A stretch of DNA of 53,076 nucleotides from an uncultured Marinoscillum sp. GTDB lineage: Bacteria > Bacteroidota > Bacteroidia > Cytophagales > MED-G16. Below, in pieces: positions 45,145-53,076 of this stretch. The stretch is from NCBI GenBank assembly GCA_902523065.1, contig CABYXZ010000009.1, positions 1 through 53,076 on the forward strand, in the 5' to 3' direction. The notes beneath the pieces are model-generated. The model was not told where the DNA came from, did no database searches, and was given only the letters and a program-made list of their open reading frames with translations. The position numbers and the translations under genes were made by a program. Each line of letters opens with the position of its first letter. The first letter of the stretch is position 1.

Positions 45145-45152
45145 TAAATTTG
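45145..45152 (+). promoter_or_regulatory. Bacteroidota-type -7 box for the BNR-repeat gene
   Basis: TAAATTTG is an exact TAnnTTTG match, ending 20 bases before the ATG at 45173, within the 40-base divergent gap after the ceramidase start. The -33 region lies inside the ceramidase coding sequence and shows no exact TTTG. Confidence 0.5.
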
Positions 45153-45172
45153 CCTAACTATACTATAAAATT

Positions 45173-48100
45173 ATGAAATACATACTAATTATTCTCTCTT
45201 TTATGTTCTCATTAGTTGCAATGTCACCAGTGGAGAACAGAAAAAAAAATAAAACAAAGTCGATAGATTCTCTTCTTTTAGATATTGGAGAATGGAGAAA
45301 TATTGGACCGTTCAGAGGTGGGAGATCTACTGCCTCAACAGGTATAACAGGAAATGACCAGGTGTACTACATGGGAACAACTGGAGGAGGCGTGTGGAAG
45401 ACTGAAGATGCTGGTACCACGTGGTACAACATATCTGATGGCTATTTTGAGACAGGGTCTGTTGGCGCAGTCGCAGTGTCAGAAAGTGATAACAATATAG
45501 TGGTAGTTGGTATGGGAGAGTCTCCGGTAAGAGGTGTAATGACCTCCTCGGGAGATGGAGTGTACAAGTCTCTAGATGCTGGTGAGACGTGGGAACATAT
45601 TGGGTTAGAAAATACTAAGCATATCTCTCAGGTAAGAATTCATCCTAAAGATCCAGACATCATGTATGTTGCAGCACAAGGCAGTCCGTACGCAAGTACT
45701 GATGAAAGAGGTGTTTACATGACCACAGACGGAGGAGAAAATTGGGAAAAGGTACTATTCGTAAATGGGTTTTCAGGTGTGAGTGACCTAGCTATGGATT
45801 ATAACAATCCTCGTGTCCTCTACGCTGCATTTTGGGACCACCAGAGATTACCTTGGTACGTGAGAAGTGGAGGTAAAGGCAGTGGTATATGGAAGACAGT
45901 TGACGGAGGAAAAACTTGGAATAAACTAGAGGATGGGCTTCCAAATGCTTTGATGGGAAAAATTGGTGTAGCTGTCTCAAGAGCTAACTCTAAGGTTGTA
46001 TATGCAATTATTGAATCAGACGAAGGCGGTCTCTACAAGTCTGAGGACGCAGGAGATTCTTGGATGCTTGTTAATGAAGATAGAGTTCTTAGGGCGCGTT
46101 CTTGGTACTATATGCATATTTACACCGACCCTTCTGATGAAAACTTGGTATACGTACTTAATGCTCCAATGATGAAATCAGTTGATGGTGGGAAGACATT
46201 TACAAACATAAGTGTACCACACGGTGACAATCACTACCTCTGGATTAACCCAAAAGACTCGGATATCATGATAAATTCTAATGACGGAGGTTCTAACATA
46301 TCTTTCAATGGTGGAAGGTCATGGTCCACACAAAAAAATCAACCAACTGCTCAGTTCTACAGGGTTAATGTTGATAATAGGTTTCCTTACTGGGTTTATG
46401 GCGGACAGCAAGACAACTCGACAGTTGCTATAAAGAGTAGTACATTCAGCAGTGGTATAAGTTGGAAGGATTGGATTGCTGGTGTTGGAGGATGTGAGAC
46501 AGCCTACGTCGCATTTGATAAAGACAACCCTGTCCTCATGTATGCAGGCTGCTACCAGGGTATAATTAGTGAGTATAATCTGGAGCTAGATAATAGCAAA
46601 AATATTATGGCGTATCCTTCTATGGGATTGGGTGAGCCTTCAGATGAGCAGAAGTACAGGTTTAACTGGAATGCGCCGATACTTGTTTCTCAACACGACA
46701 GCGATGTAATATATCACGCCGCCAATAAATTACTTAAATCCTCAGATAGGGGAATAAACTGGGAGGAAATAAGCCCTGACCTAACAAAAAATAAAAAAGA
46801 GAATATGGGACCTGGAGGTGGTCCAATCACCAATGAGGGTGCCGGAGGAGAGGTATACCACACAATTTATTATATAGCAGAATCACCCCACTCTAAAGAT
46901 GTTATATATGCAGGTGCTGACGATGGACTTGTCCACATAACTACTGACGGAGGTAAGTCTTGGAAAAATATTTCACCTGAACTTGAGGAGGGAATGATCA
47001 ACTCCATAGACGTCTCGCCTCATGACCCAGCAACTGTTTACATTGCATATAACAGGTATAAGTTTGACGACTTCAAGCCGTACATACTTAAATCTACAGA
47101 CTACGGAAACTCATGGAAAATGCTTGGGACTGGGATTGAAGAAAATAGTTTTGTGAGGGTAGTGAGGGAGGATATTCAAAAAGAGGGGTTACTATATGCA
47201 GGTACAGAGCGTGGTATCTATATGTCTACTGACGCAGGTCAGAGTTGGCATAAGTGGCAAAGAAATTTACCTATAGTACCTATTACCGATCTTGTTGTGC
47301 ACGGAAACGATCTTGTAGTAGCAACTCAGGGAAGGTCATTCTGGATATTAGATGACCTCTCTCCTCTACGCGAGTACACAGAGGAAATGAGATCAATGAA
47401 AGTCCACATGTTTGATGTAGAGGATAGTCATAAAGTATTGAGGTCAGCCATGAGGAGACAAGGGCCTATGGGAAAAAATCCATACTATGGTACCGAGGTT
47501 AAATTTTTCCTCAGAGATATTGACGAGGAAGACTCGACTGTTCTTAAGGTAGAGTTTATGTCTGAGGATATGAACGTTCTAAGGTCTTACACCAGTGACA
47601 ACGAATTAAAACAAAACAAAATTGATCTAAAAGAAGGTTTTCACACTTTGAGGTGGGGAGGTGATGTTGAAGGTTTTGAGCTTCCTAAGGGTGTTATGCC
47701 ACCTCGAGGTTCACAAGGATTTATTGAATCTTTTTCTGTAGTACCGGGAAAATATAATGTGAAGCTTTCATATGGGGATTACGAGAAGATATCAAGTTTT
47801 GAGATTTTACCTGATCCAAGAAATGAGATTGATAGGTCTCATTTTGCTAGGAAGTCAGTTCTTATGAAAGATATTCACGATGATATAAACGATATATATT
47901 CTAGTTTAAAGAAGATGCAAAGTGCTAGAGAGCAGCTTGATGACTTAGAGTCTAGACTATCTGACGAGAAATTTTCTAAAATATTAGAATTATCTAAAAG
48001 CACTGTTAAACTTATTGACGATACAGAGCTGAAATTAATTTCTCCTAAACAGAAAACATTTCAGGACGTTATCAACTTTAGAAATCAACTCGATGCTCAA

Positions 48101-48295
48101 TTCTTAGACCTTCTTTCAAAGGTTGACGGGAATGTCCCACCAATTACAAGCGGTGAGTTAACAAGGTATAATGACTTGAAATCGGACTGGCTTAAAATTA
48201 AGACAGGATACAATCAAGTTGTCTCAAATATTCAGGATATAAATACTATGTTGATTGAGAGTTCAGTTCCATTTATTTCTAGAGGAGGTGAGTAG
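45173..48295 (+). CDS. Exported BNR/sortilin-type repeat protein
   Basis: A signal peptide (to about residue 20) is followed by some 700 residues of beta-propeller repeats of the sortilin/VPS10 or BNR type, recognised by many Asp-box-like motifs such as GGVWKTEDAGTTW, DGVYKSLDAGETWEHI, RGVYMTTDGGENW and IWKTVDGGKTWNKL. The last 250 residues form a beta-sandwich (PPRGSQGFIESFSVVPGKY) and a helical end (IHDDINDIYSSLKKMQSAREQLD). There is no catalytic residue set that proves glycosidase activity. Similar proteins are frequent in marine Bacteroidota with no assigned function. The WG/LysM gene starts one base after its stop, implying co-expression. Confidence 0.85.
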   Translation: MKYILIILSFMFSLVAMSPVENRKKNKTKSIDSLLLDIGEWRNIGPFRGGRSTASTGITGNDQVYYMGTTGGGVWKTEDAGTTWYNISDGYFETGSVGAVAVSESDNNIVVVGMGESPVRGVMTSSGDGVYKSLDAGETWEHIGLENTKHISQVRIHPKDPDIMYVAAQGSPYASTDERGVYMTTDGGENWEKVLFVNGFSGVSDLAMDYNNPRVLYAAFWDHQRLPWYVRSGGKGSGIWKTVDGGKTWNKLEDGLPNALMGKIGVAVSRANSKVVYAIIESDEGGLYKSEDAGDSWMLVNEDRVLRARSWYYMHIYTDPSDENLVYVLNAPMMKSVDGGKTFTNISVPHGDNHYLWINPKDSDIMINSNDGGSNISFNGGRSWSTQKNQPTAQFYRVNVDNRFPYWVYGGQQDNSTVAIKSSTFSSGISWKDWIAGVGGCETAYVAFDKDNPVLMYAGCYQGIISEYNLELDNSKNIMAYPSMGLGEPSDEQKYRFNWNAPILVSQHDSDVIYHAANKLLKSSDRGINWEEISPDLTKNKKENMGPGGGPITNEGAGGEVYHTIYYIAESPHSKDVIYAGADDGLVHITTDGGKSWKNISPELEEGMINSIDVSPHDPATVYIAYNRYKFDDFKPYILKSTDYGNSWKMLGTGIEENSFVRVVREDIQKEGLLYAGTERGIYMSTDAGQSWHKWQRNLPIVPITDLVVHGNDLVVATQGRSFWILDDLSPLREYTEEMRSMKVHMFDVEDSHKVLRSAMRRQGPMGKNPYYGTEVKFFLRDIDEEDSTVLKVEFMSEDMNVLRSYTSDNELKQNKIDLKEGFHTLRWGGDVEGFELPKGVMPPRGSQGFIESFSVVPGKYNVKLSYGDYEKISSFEILPDPRNEIDRSHFARKSVLMKDIHDDINDIYSSLKKMQSAREQLDDLESRLSDEKFSKILELSKSTVKLIDDTELKLISPKQKTFQDVINFRNQLDAQFLDLLSKVDGNVPPITSGELTRYNDLKSDWLKIKTGYNQVVSNIQDINTMLIESSVPFISRGGE

Positions 48296-51049
48296 ATGGC
48301 TAGGCTTCTCGTATTATTTCTTTTTTTTCAAATAACTCCTATTAGTTCTGTAGTCTCTCAGAGTATCAAGAAGGCTTACAGGCATTACGAGAAAGGAGAG
48401 CTGACAAAGCTAAGAGAGACACTGGAGAAACTTGATGAGAAGTCTGTAGAAAATTCGGGGAAATATTTTATGTATACTCTACTCTACCTTGAGCAGAAGG
48501 AGGAGAGAAATGTTTTAAATTCAGCCTACAAAAGCATAATTATTAGCAAGCAAAATTATCAAAGATTAGATCCAAAGGATTTGGAGGAACTAACCGAGTT
48601 AAAAATTGATATGTCTAGGATTGATTCAGTTGAAGACGTAATAGACTCACTGGAATATCAATTTGTCTTAGAGATAAATTCTATTAGGGAATACATTGAG
48701 TACGTTATCAATTATCCAAATTCAAGATTTGTTAGCGATGCAGTTTCAAGAAGAAACACGTTAGAGTTTTCTCTTACGTCTAATCAAAACACGTGGCAAG
48801 CATATAAAATTTATATGGACTCATTTCCACTTGCTCAGGAGTATAGTATAGCAAAGACACTTTACGAGAAACTTATATTTGCTGATTTGACTCAGGATGG
48901 GACTATCAGCTCTTACGAGAGTTTCATTTCAGAGTATTCTGATACGCCATACAGAGATTCGATAGAAAAAATTTTACTTAAAAAATATACCGTTGATAAC
49001 TCACCAGAAGGGTACATAAAATTTATCTCTAATTTTCCTAAGAGTAAATATTCTAAAAGAGCAGTAAACTTTCTATATCATGTAATGAGAAGAGATATCT
49101 CTAAACTTAAAGGATTAGAAATTGATAAGGTACTTTTAGATTCATTAGAAAAAATATCTTCAGTAGATAAGATTTCTCTTATAGGAATTTACGAAGAACC
49201 AATCACGAACTTTATCAATGGCAGAGGCGAAAAGATTTTATCCAACTCATCGTATGAATTTGATTTGGATTATTTCTGCTCCTTTATTCTAGAGGACTTT
49301 ATTGTAGCAAAACGATTTGATCAGAAAGTAATTTTAGGAAGAGATTTTACAGAAATATATTCCAATAATTTTTCCTACGTTGAAGATATGGGAGTAGGTC
49401 TTATAAAGGTTTTCTCTGAGGGGAGGCTGTCTGTGGTTCATAAGAGTGGAAAAATATTACTCGATGGGGATTATGATAATGCGTATGTCGTAAACGATAG
49501 TTACCTGCTCATTGAGGATGATGAGGAGTACACCCTATTTACCGTAATGGGTGAGAGAGTATTTAACTCAAAATTTTCAGATGTATACAAAGAAGGTCCC
49601 TTCATTATTTTTGAGAGTGCGGATACTGATAAAATTTCTATAACAAACCCATCGAATATCAGAGATCTATTTTTGGAGGGGGCTGAACTTGAATTCCTTT
49701 ACAACGACTACGAATTTTTTGAAGGTAATTTTATGATATTAATTTCTGAAGGCGAGGAGTCATTAGTTGATGTTAATCTTGATGAGTTAATCCAGATGGG
49801 AAATAATATAATTGATAGAACTGATTTTGGGTGGGTATATGAAACGGAATATGGATTCAAGTTGATAACAGATTTATTTGAGACAGATTTCTCAAAGTAT
49901 TATGAGTCTGTATCTAGTAATAGCAATTTTGTGCTGACAAAGTATAATGGTTACTGGGACGTCTTCTCTAAAGACAGTATGGCTTTTATCTTGAATGACA
50001 AAGACTCTGTGTTTGCCCTCAGTGGTAGTACATTATGGTACAGAGATGAGTTCAAGGAGGCAATTCTTTTTTCAAATTACTCTGAAATTGATCTCCCAGA
50101 TAGATATGATCTCAAGGTGATGAAATCTAAATATGGCTCCAGTACTTTTTTCAAAGTATCTGGTAAAGAAGGAACATATATACTAGATGAATTGGGGAAA
50201 ACATTGCCGCCTGCAGAATATTATTACACTGTTGAAAGTGGAAATACTGTTAGCTTTCTTTCGAAGAAGTTCAACATAAGTCAGTCTGAGTTACTTAGGT
50301 TAAACAATAAAAAAAATAAAAATTTATTCATTGGAGAGAGACTCAAGATTAAAGGTTATATACCAAATGATGCTGTTAGCGACTCTTTATTTTTAATTGA
50401 GTACGACGGGAAAAAAGGAATATCAAATCTTAGAGGAGAAATTGTATTGGAACCACAATATGATGGTTTGACAAATTTTGATGAAAATAACCTGATACTG
50501 ATTCAAGGTGAAAAATTTGGTAATTACTCCCTATCTGACGGAAAAATAATTACTCCTAAATATCCTTCAATAATAAGAGCATTTGGTGAAAGTATGTATA
50601 AAGTTCCTGGAGACGAAGGAGTTATGATAACGAATTCCAAAGATGAAATTTTACTCTCATCATCGGATAAAGTTGAATTCTGGAACGACTCCTCGGCAGT
50701 AGTTTATAAGGATGATTTCATTGGCCTTTATACTCTAGGCAATGAAGAAAAAATAATAGAGTTTGATTCATATAAAATAATCGACGAGAAAAAAGGAATC
50801 ATGATGATTGAGTCAGAGGAAGGTTACGGACTTTTTTCTTCAGAGTCTGGAATAATTTTAAATTCATCGTACGATCAGATACAGACAGTTCGTGATGAGG
50901 AGGGGAATATCTACTTTAAGGCACTTCAGTTGATGCCGGACGCTCAGTTACTTGTTAGTTTAATAATAAACTCTGAAGGAAAAATAATCATAAATCAAGG
51001 TCTTGATATGAAACTAAGAGATAAACTTTTCTGTACAGAGAGCATGTAG
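48296..51049 (+). CDS. Exported TPR-like, WG-repeat and LysM protein
   Basis: A 917-residue protein with signal peptide (to VSQ, about residue 22), a helical N-terminal third that looks like tetratricopeptide-type repeats (KAYRHYEKGELTKLRETLEKL, YINFPKS-like patterns), then WG-type beta repeats (YDGKKGISNLRGEIVLEPQY, SLSDGKIITPKYPS) on both sides of a LysM domain at about 642-690 (YYYTVESGNTVSFLSKKFNI to FIGERLKIKGY). LysM binds peptidoglycan or chitin-like chains, so the protein is probably held at the cell wall. WG repeats have no known general function. It is translated directly after the BNR-repeat gene and both may act together at the envelope. Confidence 0.78.
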   Translation: MARLLVLFLFFQITPISSVVSQSIKKAYRHYEKGELTKLRETLEKLDEKSVENSGKYFMYTLLYLEQKEERNVLNSAYKSIIISKQNYQRLDPKDLEELTELKIDMSRIDSVEDVIDSLEYQFVLEINSIREYIEYVINYPNSRFVSDAVSRRNTLEFSLTSNQNTWQAYKIYMDSFPLAQEYSIAKTLYEKLIFADLTQDGTISSYESFISEYSDTPYRDSIEKILLKKYTVDNSPEGYIKFISNFPKSKYSKRAVNFLYHVMRRDISKLKGLEIDKVLLDSLEKISSVDKISLIGIYEEPITNFINGRGEKILSNSSYEFDLDYFCSFILEDFIVAKRFDQKVILGRDFTEIYSNNFSYVEDMGVGLIKVFSEGRLSVVHKSGKILLDGDYDNAYVVNDSYLLIEDDEEYTLFTVMGERVFNSKFSDVYKEGPFIIFESADTDKISITNPSNIRDLFLEGAELEFLYNDYEFFEGNFMILISEGEESLVDVNLDELIQMGNNIIDRTDFGWVYETEYGFKLITDLFETDFSKYYESVSSNSNFVLTKYNGYWDVFSKDSMAFILNDKDSVFALSGSTLWYRDEFKEAILFSNYSEIDLPDRYDLKVMKSKYGSSTFFKVSGKEGTYILDELGKTLPPAEYYYTVESGNTVSFLSKKFNISQSELLRLNNKKNKNLFIGERLKIKGYIPNDAVSDSLFLIEYDGKKGISNLRGEIVLEPQYDGLTNFDENNLILIQGEKFGNYSLSDGKIITPKYPSIIRAFGESMYKVPGDEGVMITNSKDEILLSSSDKVEFWNDSSAVVYKDDFIGLYTLGNEEKIIEFDSYKIIDEKKGIMMIESEEGYGLFSSESGIILNSSYDQIQTVRDEEGNIYFKALQLMPDAQLLVSLIINSEGKIIINQGLDMKLRDKLFCTESM

Positions 51050-51092
51050 TATCTTTTTATCGTCTAAAAATACATTTAATTTCAATTTTAAT

Positions 51093-51100
51093 TAAATTTG
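51093..51100 (+). promoter_or_regulatory. Bacteroidota-type -7 box for the fibre-like gene
   Basis: TAAATTTG is an exact TAnnTTTG match 23 bases before the ATG at 51124, in the 74-base gap after the LysM gene. No clear -33 element. It gives the fibre-like gene its own transcript. Confidence 0.5.
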
Positions 51101-51123
51101 GCGTTACCCCAAAATTTTATATT

Positions 51124-53076
51124 ATGAAGAAATTATTACTTATTCTTTTTATGTTCTTGTCAGTAAGCACTACCTATTCACAAGCACCACAAGGTTTTAA
51201 CTACCAGGCAATAGTCCGAGACGCTAACGGAAACATAAGATCTAACCAAGGAGTGCAATTTATTTTTGAGATAAGAAACGCTGCCGGCGATGCAGTATAT
51301 ACTGAAGCGCATACCACAATTACAAATAAGTATGGTCTTGCTGACGATATAATTATTGGTCAGGGATCAACAGCTGACAACTTTTCTAACATAAACTGGG
51401 GAACGGGAACTTATTTCGTAAATGTAAAAGTAGACGGGGTCGATATGGGGACTACTCAACTTTTGAGTGTTCCTTACGCACTCTATGCTTTAAGTGCTGG
51501 ATCAGGATCTGGTGGAGAAGATGGAGAAGACGGGGTAGGTATCGAGTCAACAGTTGACAATAAGGATGGTAGCTTTACCCTGAACTACACAGATGGGACT
51601 AGCTTTACAACCGTCGACTTAAGAGGTGCAACTGGTGCCGATGGAAAGAGTGCTTACGAGGTATGGCTGGATCTTGGCAACACTGGTACAGCAGCAGATT
51701 TTCTACTAACACTTACTGGGCCCGAAGGAGAGAAAGGAGAGAAGGGAGAGAAGGGAGATGACGCAGTTATAATAGGAGGGGCAAGCTCAGTGGTTACTGA
51801 TGACCTTGATACGTCTCGAGTCCTAGTCTCCAATGTTGCAGGTAAGATCGCAGTTTCAGGTATCTCGAGCTCTGAGCTTAAAACATTAGATAACATTGAG
51901 AAAAATATACAGTCTCAGATTGATGGAAAGCAGTCTCTTAATGATAACCTCACAAGGATAGCTGCAATGAATCCAACAGATGGATCAATTATAGTTGGTG
52001 ACGGAACTAAGTTTATCACTGAAGATGGGGTGAAAGCTAGAACTTCCTTGGGACTTGGAACTATGTCAACTCAGAACGCAAACTCAGTTCTTATCAATGG
52101 GGGATCAATAACTGGTATAGCTGATATCTCAATTTTTGATGGTGGTACAGGTGCATCAACTGCAAAGCAAGCAAGACTTAACCTTAATGTAGACTCGGCT
52201 GGAACTGATAACTCTACAGATGTCTCTTTAGCTAAAGTGCCATCAAATTATCTTACCCTATCAGGACAAGAGATTACAGCTGGAATTGTTCCTGTAGAAC
52301 TTGGCGGAACTGGAGGAGCAAGTATTGTGGCTGCTAGGGAAAACCTTGGCCTTGGTACTATGGCTGTACAAGATAATAATAACGTATCCATCACAGGAGG
52401 GGAGGTAAAAGGTATAACTGACTTAGCGGTTGCTGACGGAGGAACCGGTGCGTCAACAGCTCCTGCAGCAAGAACAAACCTTGGACTAGGAACTATATCA
52501 ATTCAAAACTCTAATAATGTAACCATAACAGGAGGAGAGATAACAGGTGCTGAGTTGAGTGGTCTATCAACTGATATTGCAATAACAGATGGTGGAACTG
52601 GATCTTCAACTGCTGAAGGTGCAAGAACTAATTTAGGTCTTGCCATTGGTTCTGACGTACAGGCATATGATGAGGAGCTAGCTGACATTGCTTCTCTTGA
52701 CCCTACACTAAATAATTTTATTGTTGGAAACGGAACTTCATTTGTCAAGAAAAATGCTTCAGATTCTAGAGATGCTCTTAACCTTGGATCCATTGCAACT
52801 CAGAATTTTAATAATATTAATATCACTGGAGGCACAATTACTGGTGTCACGGATATTAGTGTTGCTGATGGAGGTACTGGTGCATCTACTGCCGAGAATG
52901 CTAGATCTAATCTAGGTCTTGAAATTGGGTCAGATGTGCAAGGATATGATGCAGAACTGAAAGCTATAGCAGGTCTTACTTCAAAAGCAAATCAAGGTAT
53001 ACAATTCACTGGAGCAGGAAGTGCAGCAACATTTGACCTAAGTATTGCTGCTAAGACATTATTAGACGATGGGGAC
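51124..53076 (+). CDS. Surface fibre-like protein with collagen-like and phage-tail-fibre-type repeats (3' end outside window)
   Basis: The frame is open for 651 codons to the window edge. The order is: signal peptide (to YSQ, residue 20); a Bacteroidota-type N-terminal domain (APQGFNYQAIVRDANGN to SVPYALYAL, 21-122) typical of secreted fibre proteins; glycine-rich and collagen-like stretches (GATGADGKSAYEVW near 168-181, GPEGEKGEKGEKGDD at 199-213); then five copies of a motif like DGGTGASTAxxARxNLGL at 339-356, 393-410, 438-455, 489-506 and 582-599, with IGSDVQxYDxEL blocks at 508-519 and 601-612. These repeats are typical of tailed-phage fibres. The C-terminus, which may hold a peptidase-like chaperone or T9SS domain, is not visible. 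The protein probably forms a trimeric surface fibre or adhesin. Confidence 0.82.
   Translation, partial: MKKLLLILFMFLSVSTTYSQAPQGFNYQAIVRDANGNIRSNQGVQFIFEIRNAAGDAVYTEAHTTITNKYGLADDIIIGQGSTADNFSNINWGTGTYFVNVKVDGVDMGTTQLLSVPYALYALSAGSGSGGEDGEDGVGIESTVDNKDGSFTLNYTDGTSFTTVDLRGATGADGKSAYEVWLDLGNTGTAADFLLTLTGPEGEKGEKGEKGDDAVIIGGASSVVTDDLDTSRVLVSNVAGKIAVSGISSSELKTLDNIEKNIQSQIDGKQSLNDNLTRIAAMNPTDGSIIVGDGTKFITEDGVKARTSLGLGTMSTQNANSVLINGGSITGIADISIFDGGTGASTAKQARLNLNVDSAGTDNSTDVSLAKVPSNYLTLSGQEITAGIVPVELGGTGGASIVAARENLGLGTMAVQDNNNVSITGGEVKGITDLAVADGGTGASTAPAARTNLGLGTISIQNSNNVTITGGEITGAELSGLSTDIAITDGGTGSSTAEGARTNLGLAIGSDVQAYDEELADIASLDPTLNNFIVGNGTSFVKKNASDSRDALNLGSIATQNFNNINITGGTITGVTDISVADGGTGASTAENARSNLGLEIGSDVQGYDAELKAIAGLTSKANQGIQFTGAGSAATFDLSIAAKTLLDDGD
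52138..52920 (+). repeat. Tail-fibre-type repeat region
   Basis: Five degenerate in-frame repeats, spaced 44-93 codons, each beginning with a GGTG motif and ending near NLGL. They are clearly related at protein level but diverged in DNA, so they are not recent slippage products. Confidence 0.8.

Noticed and set aside
52503..52793. A 96-codon minus-strand frame in the fibre-like gene
   Set aside because: It is a shadow of the repeat-rich gene on the plus strand, with no recognisable product.
52138..52920. CRISPR-like regular repeats
   Set aside because: The repeats are degenerate, in frame and encode a continuous protein; spacing is irregular and there are no cas genes.
1..53076. Mobile elements, prophage or integrated islands
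   Set aside because: No transposase, integrase, terminal repeats or tRNA attachment site could be found; the fibre-like gene alone is not enough to call a prophage.

Overview
The window is a compact, AT-rich bacterial chromosome segment that most likely comes from a marine or other aquatic member of the Bacteroidota (Flavobacteriales-like; this placement is inference). Supporting signs are proteins ending in type A type IX secretion (T9SS) sorting domains, a TonB-dependent receptor paired with a DUF4249 lipoprotein, bacillithiol genes (bshC, ypdA), a fused alpha/beta 2-oxoacid dehydrogenase E1, type B ribosomal protein L31, many short lipoprotein signals, and promoters of the Bacteroidota form TAnnTTTG in several gaps. 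Shine-Dalgarno sequences are mostly absent and arginine is coded almost only by AGA/AGG. I see no tRNA, rRNA, CRISPR array, insertion sequence, integrase or prophage module. Genes are packed tightly: the largest gap is about 93 bases, so no gene-free stretch reaches 300 bases.

Layout. 1-8783 (+): ftsY (5' end cut off), an AGCS sodium:amino-acid symporter, trkA-trkH potassium uptake, lgt, then a von Willebrand A protein with an AAA+ MoxR-like ATPase. 8785-9333 (-): a small outer-membrane barrel protein. 9388-11037 (+): a D-aminoacylase-like lipoprotein whose usual metal-binding HxH is missing. 11034-17173 (-): one tightly overlapping unit reading MsbA-like ABC exporter, gmhA, oligopeptidase B and sulfatase. 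17267-20871 (+): L31 with a long acidic tail, a strong terminator, DNA polymerase III delta', a lipoprotein cyclophilin and an RmlD-like reductase. 20934-21905 (+): two tandem duplicated mini T9SS cargo proteins. 21960-25731 (+): rimO, bshC, ypdA. 25768-29087 (+): TonB receptor and DUF4249 lipoprotein. 29089-30245 (-): mnmD and ispF. 30290-32782 (+): DoxX-like protein and fused E1. 32837-38504 (+): a small lipoprotein and a 1748-residue secreted protein with an HExxH peptidase motif, cadherin-like repeats, a Calx-beta-like domain and a T9SS tail. 38510-38917 (-): OsmC. 39005-42685 (+): outer-membrane protein, lipA, penicillin-acylase-like hydrolase. 42678-45132 (-): GH3 glycosidase and neutral-ceramidase-like protein. 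45173-51049 (+): a BNR/sortilin-like repeat protein followed directly by a WG-repeat/LysM protein. 51124-53076 (+): the start of a fibre-like protein that joins a Bacteroidota surface domain, a collagen-like stretch and phage-tail-fibre-type repeats, and runs off the window.

Taken together this is a chromosomal backbone of housekeeping genes (secretion, potassium uptake, lipoprotein maturation, isoprenoid, lipoate, bacillithiol, tRNA and ribosome modification) interleaved with exported hydrolases and large surface proteins. That fits a particle- or polymer-degrading heterotroph. The parts that most deserve a second look are the giant HExxH protein with a foreign-looking 129-residue insert, the fibre-like chimera at the right edge, the amidohydrolase without its metal motif, and the VWA/AAA+ pair.
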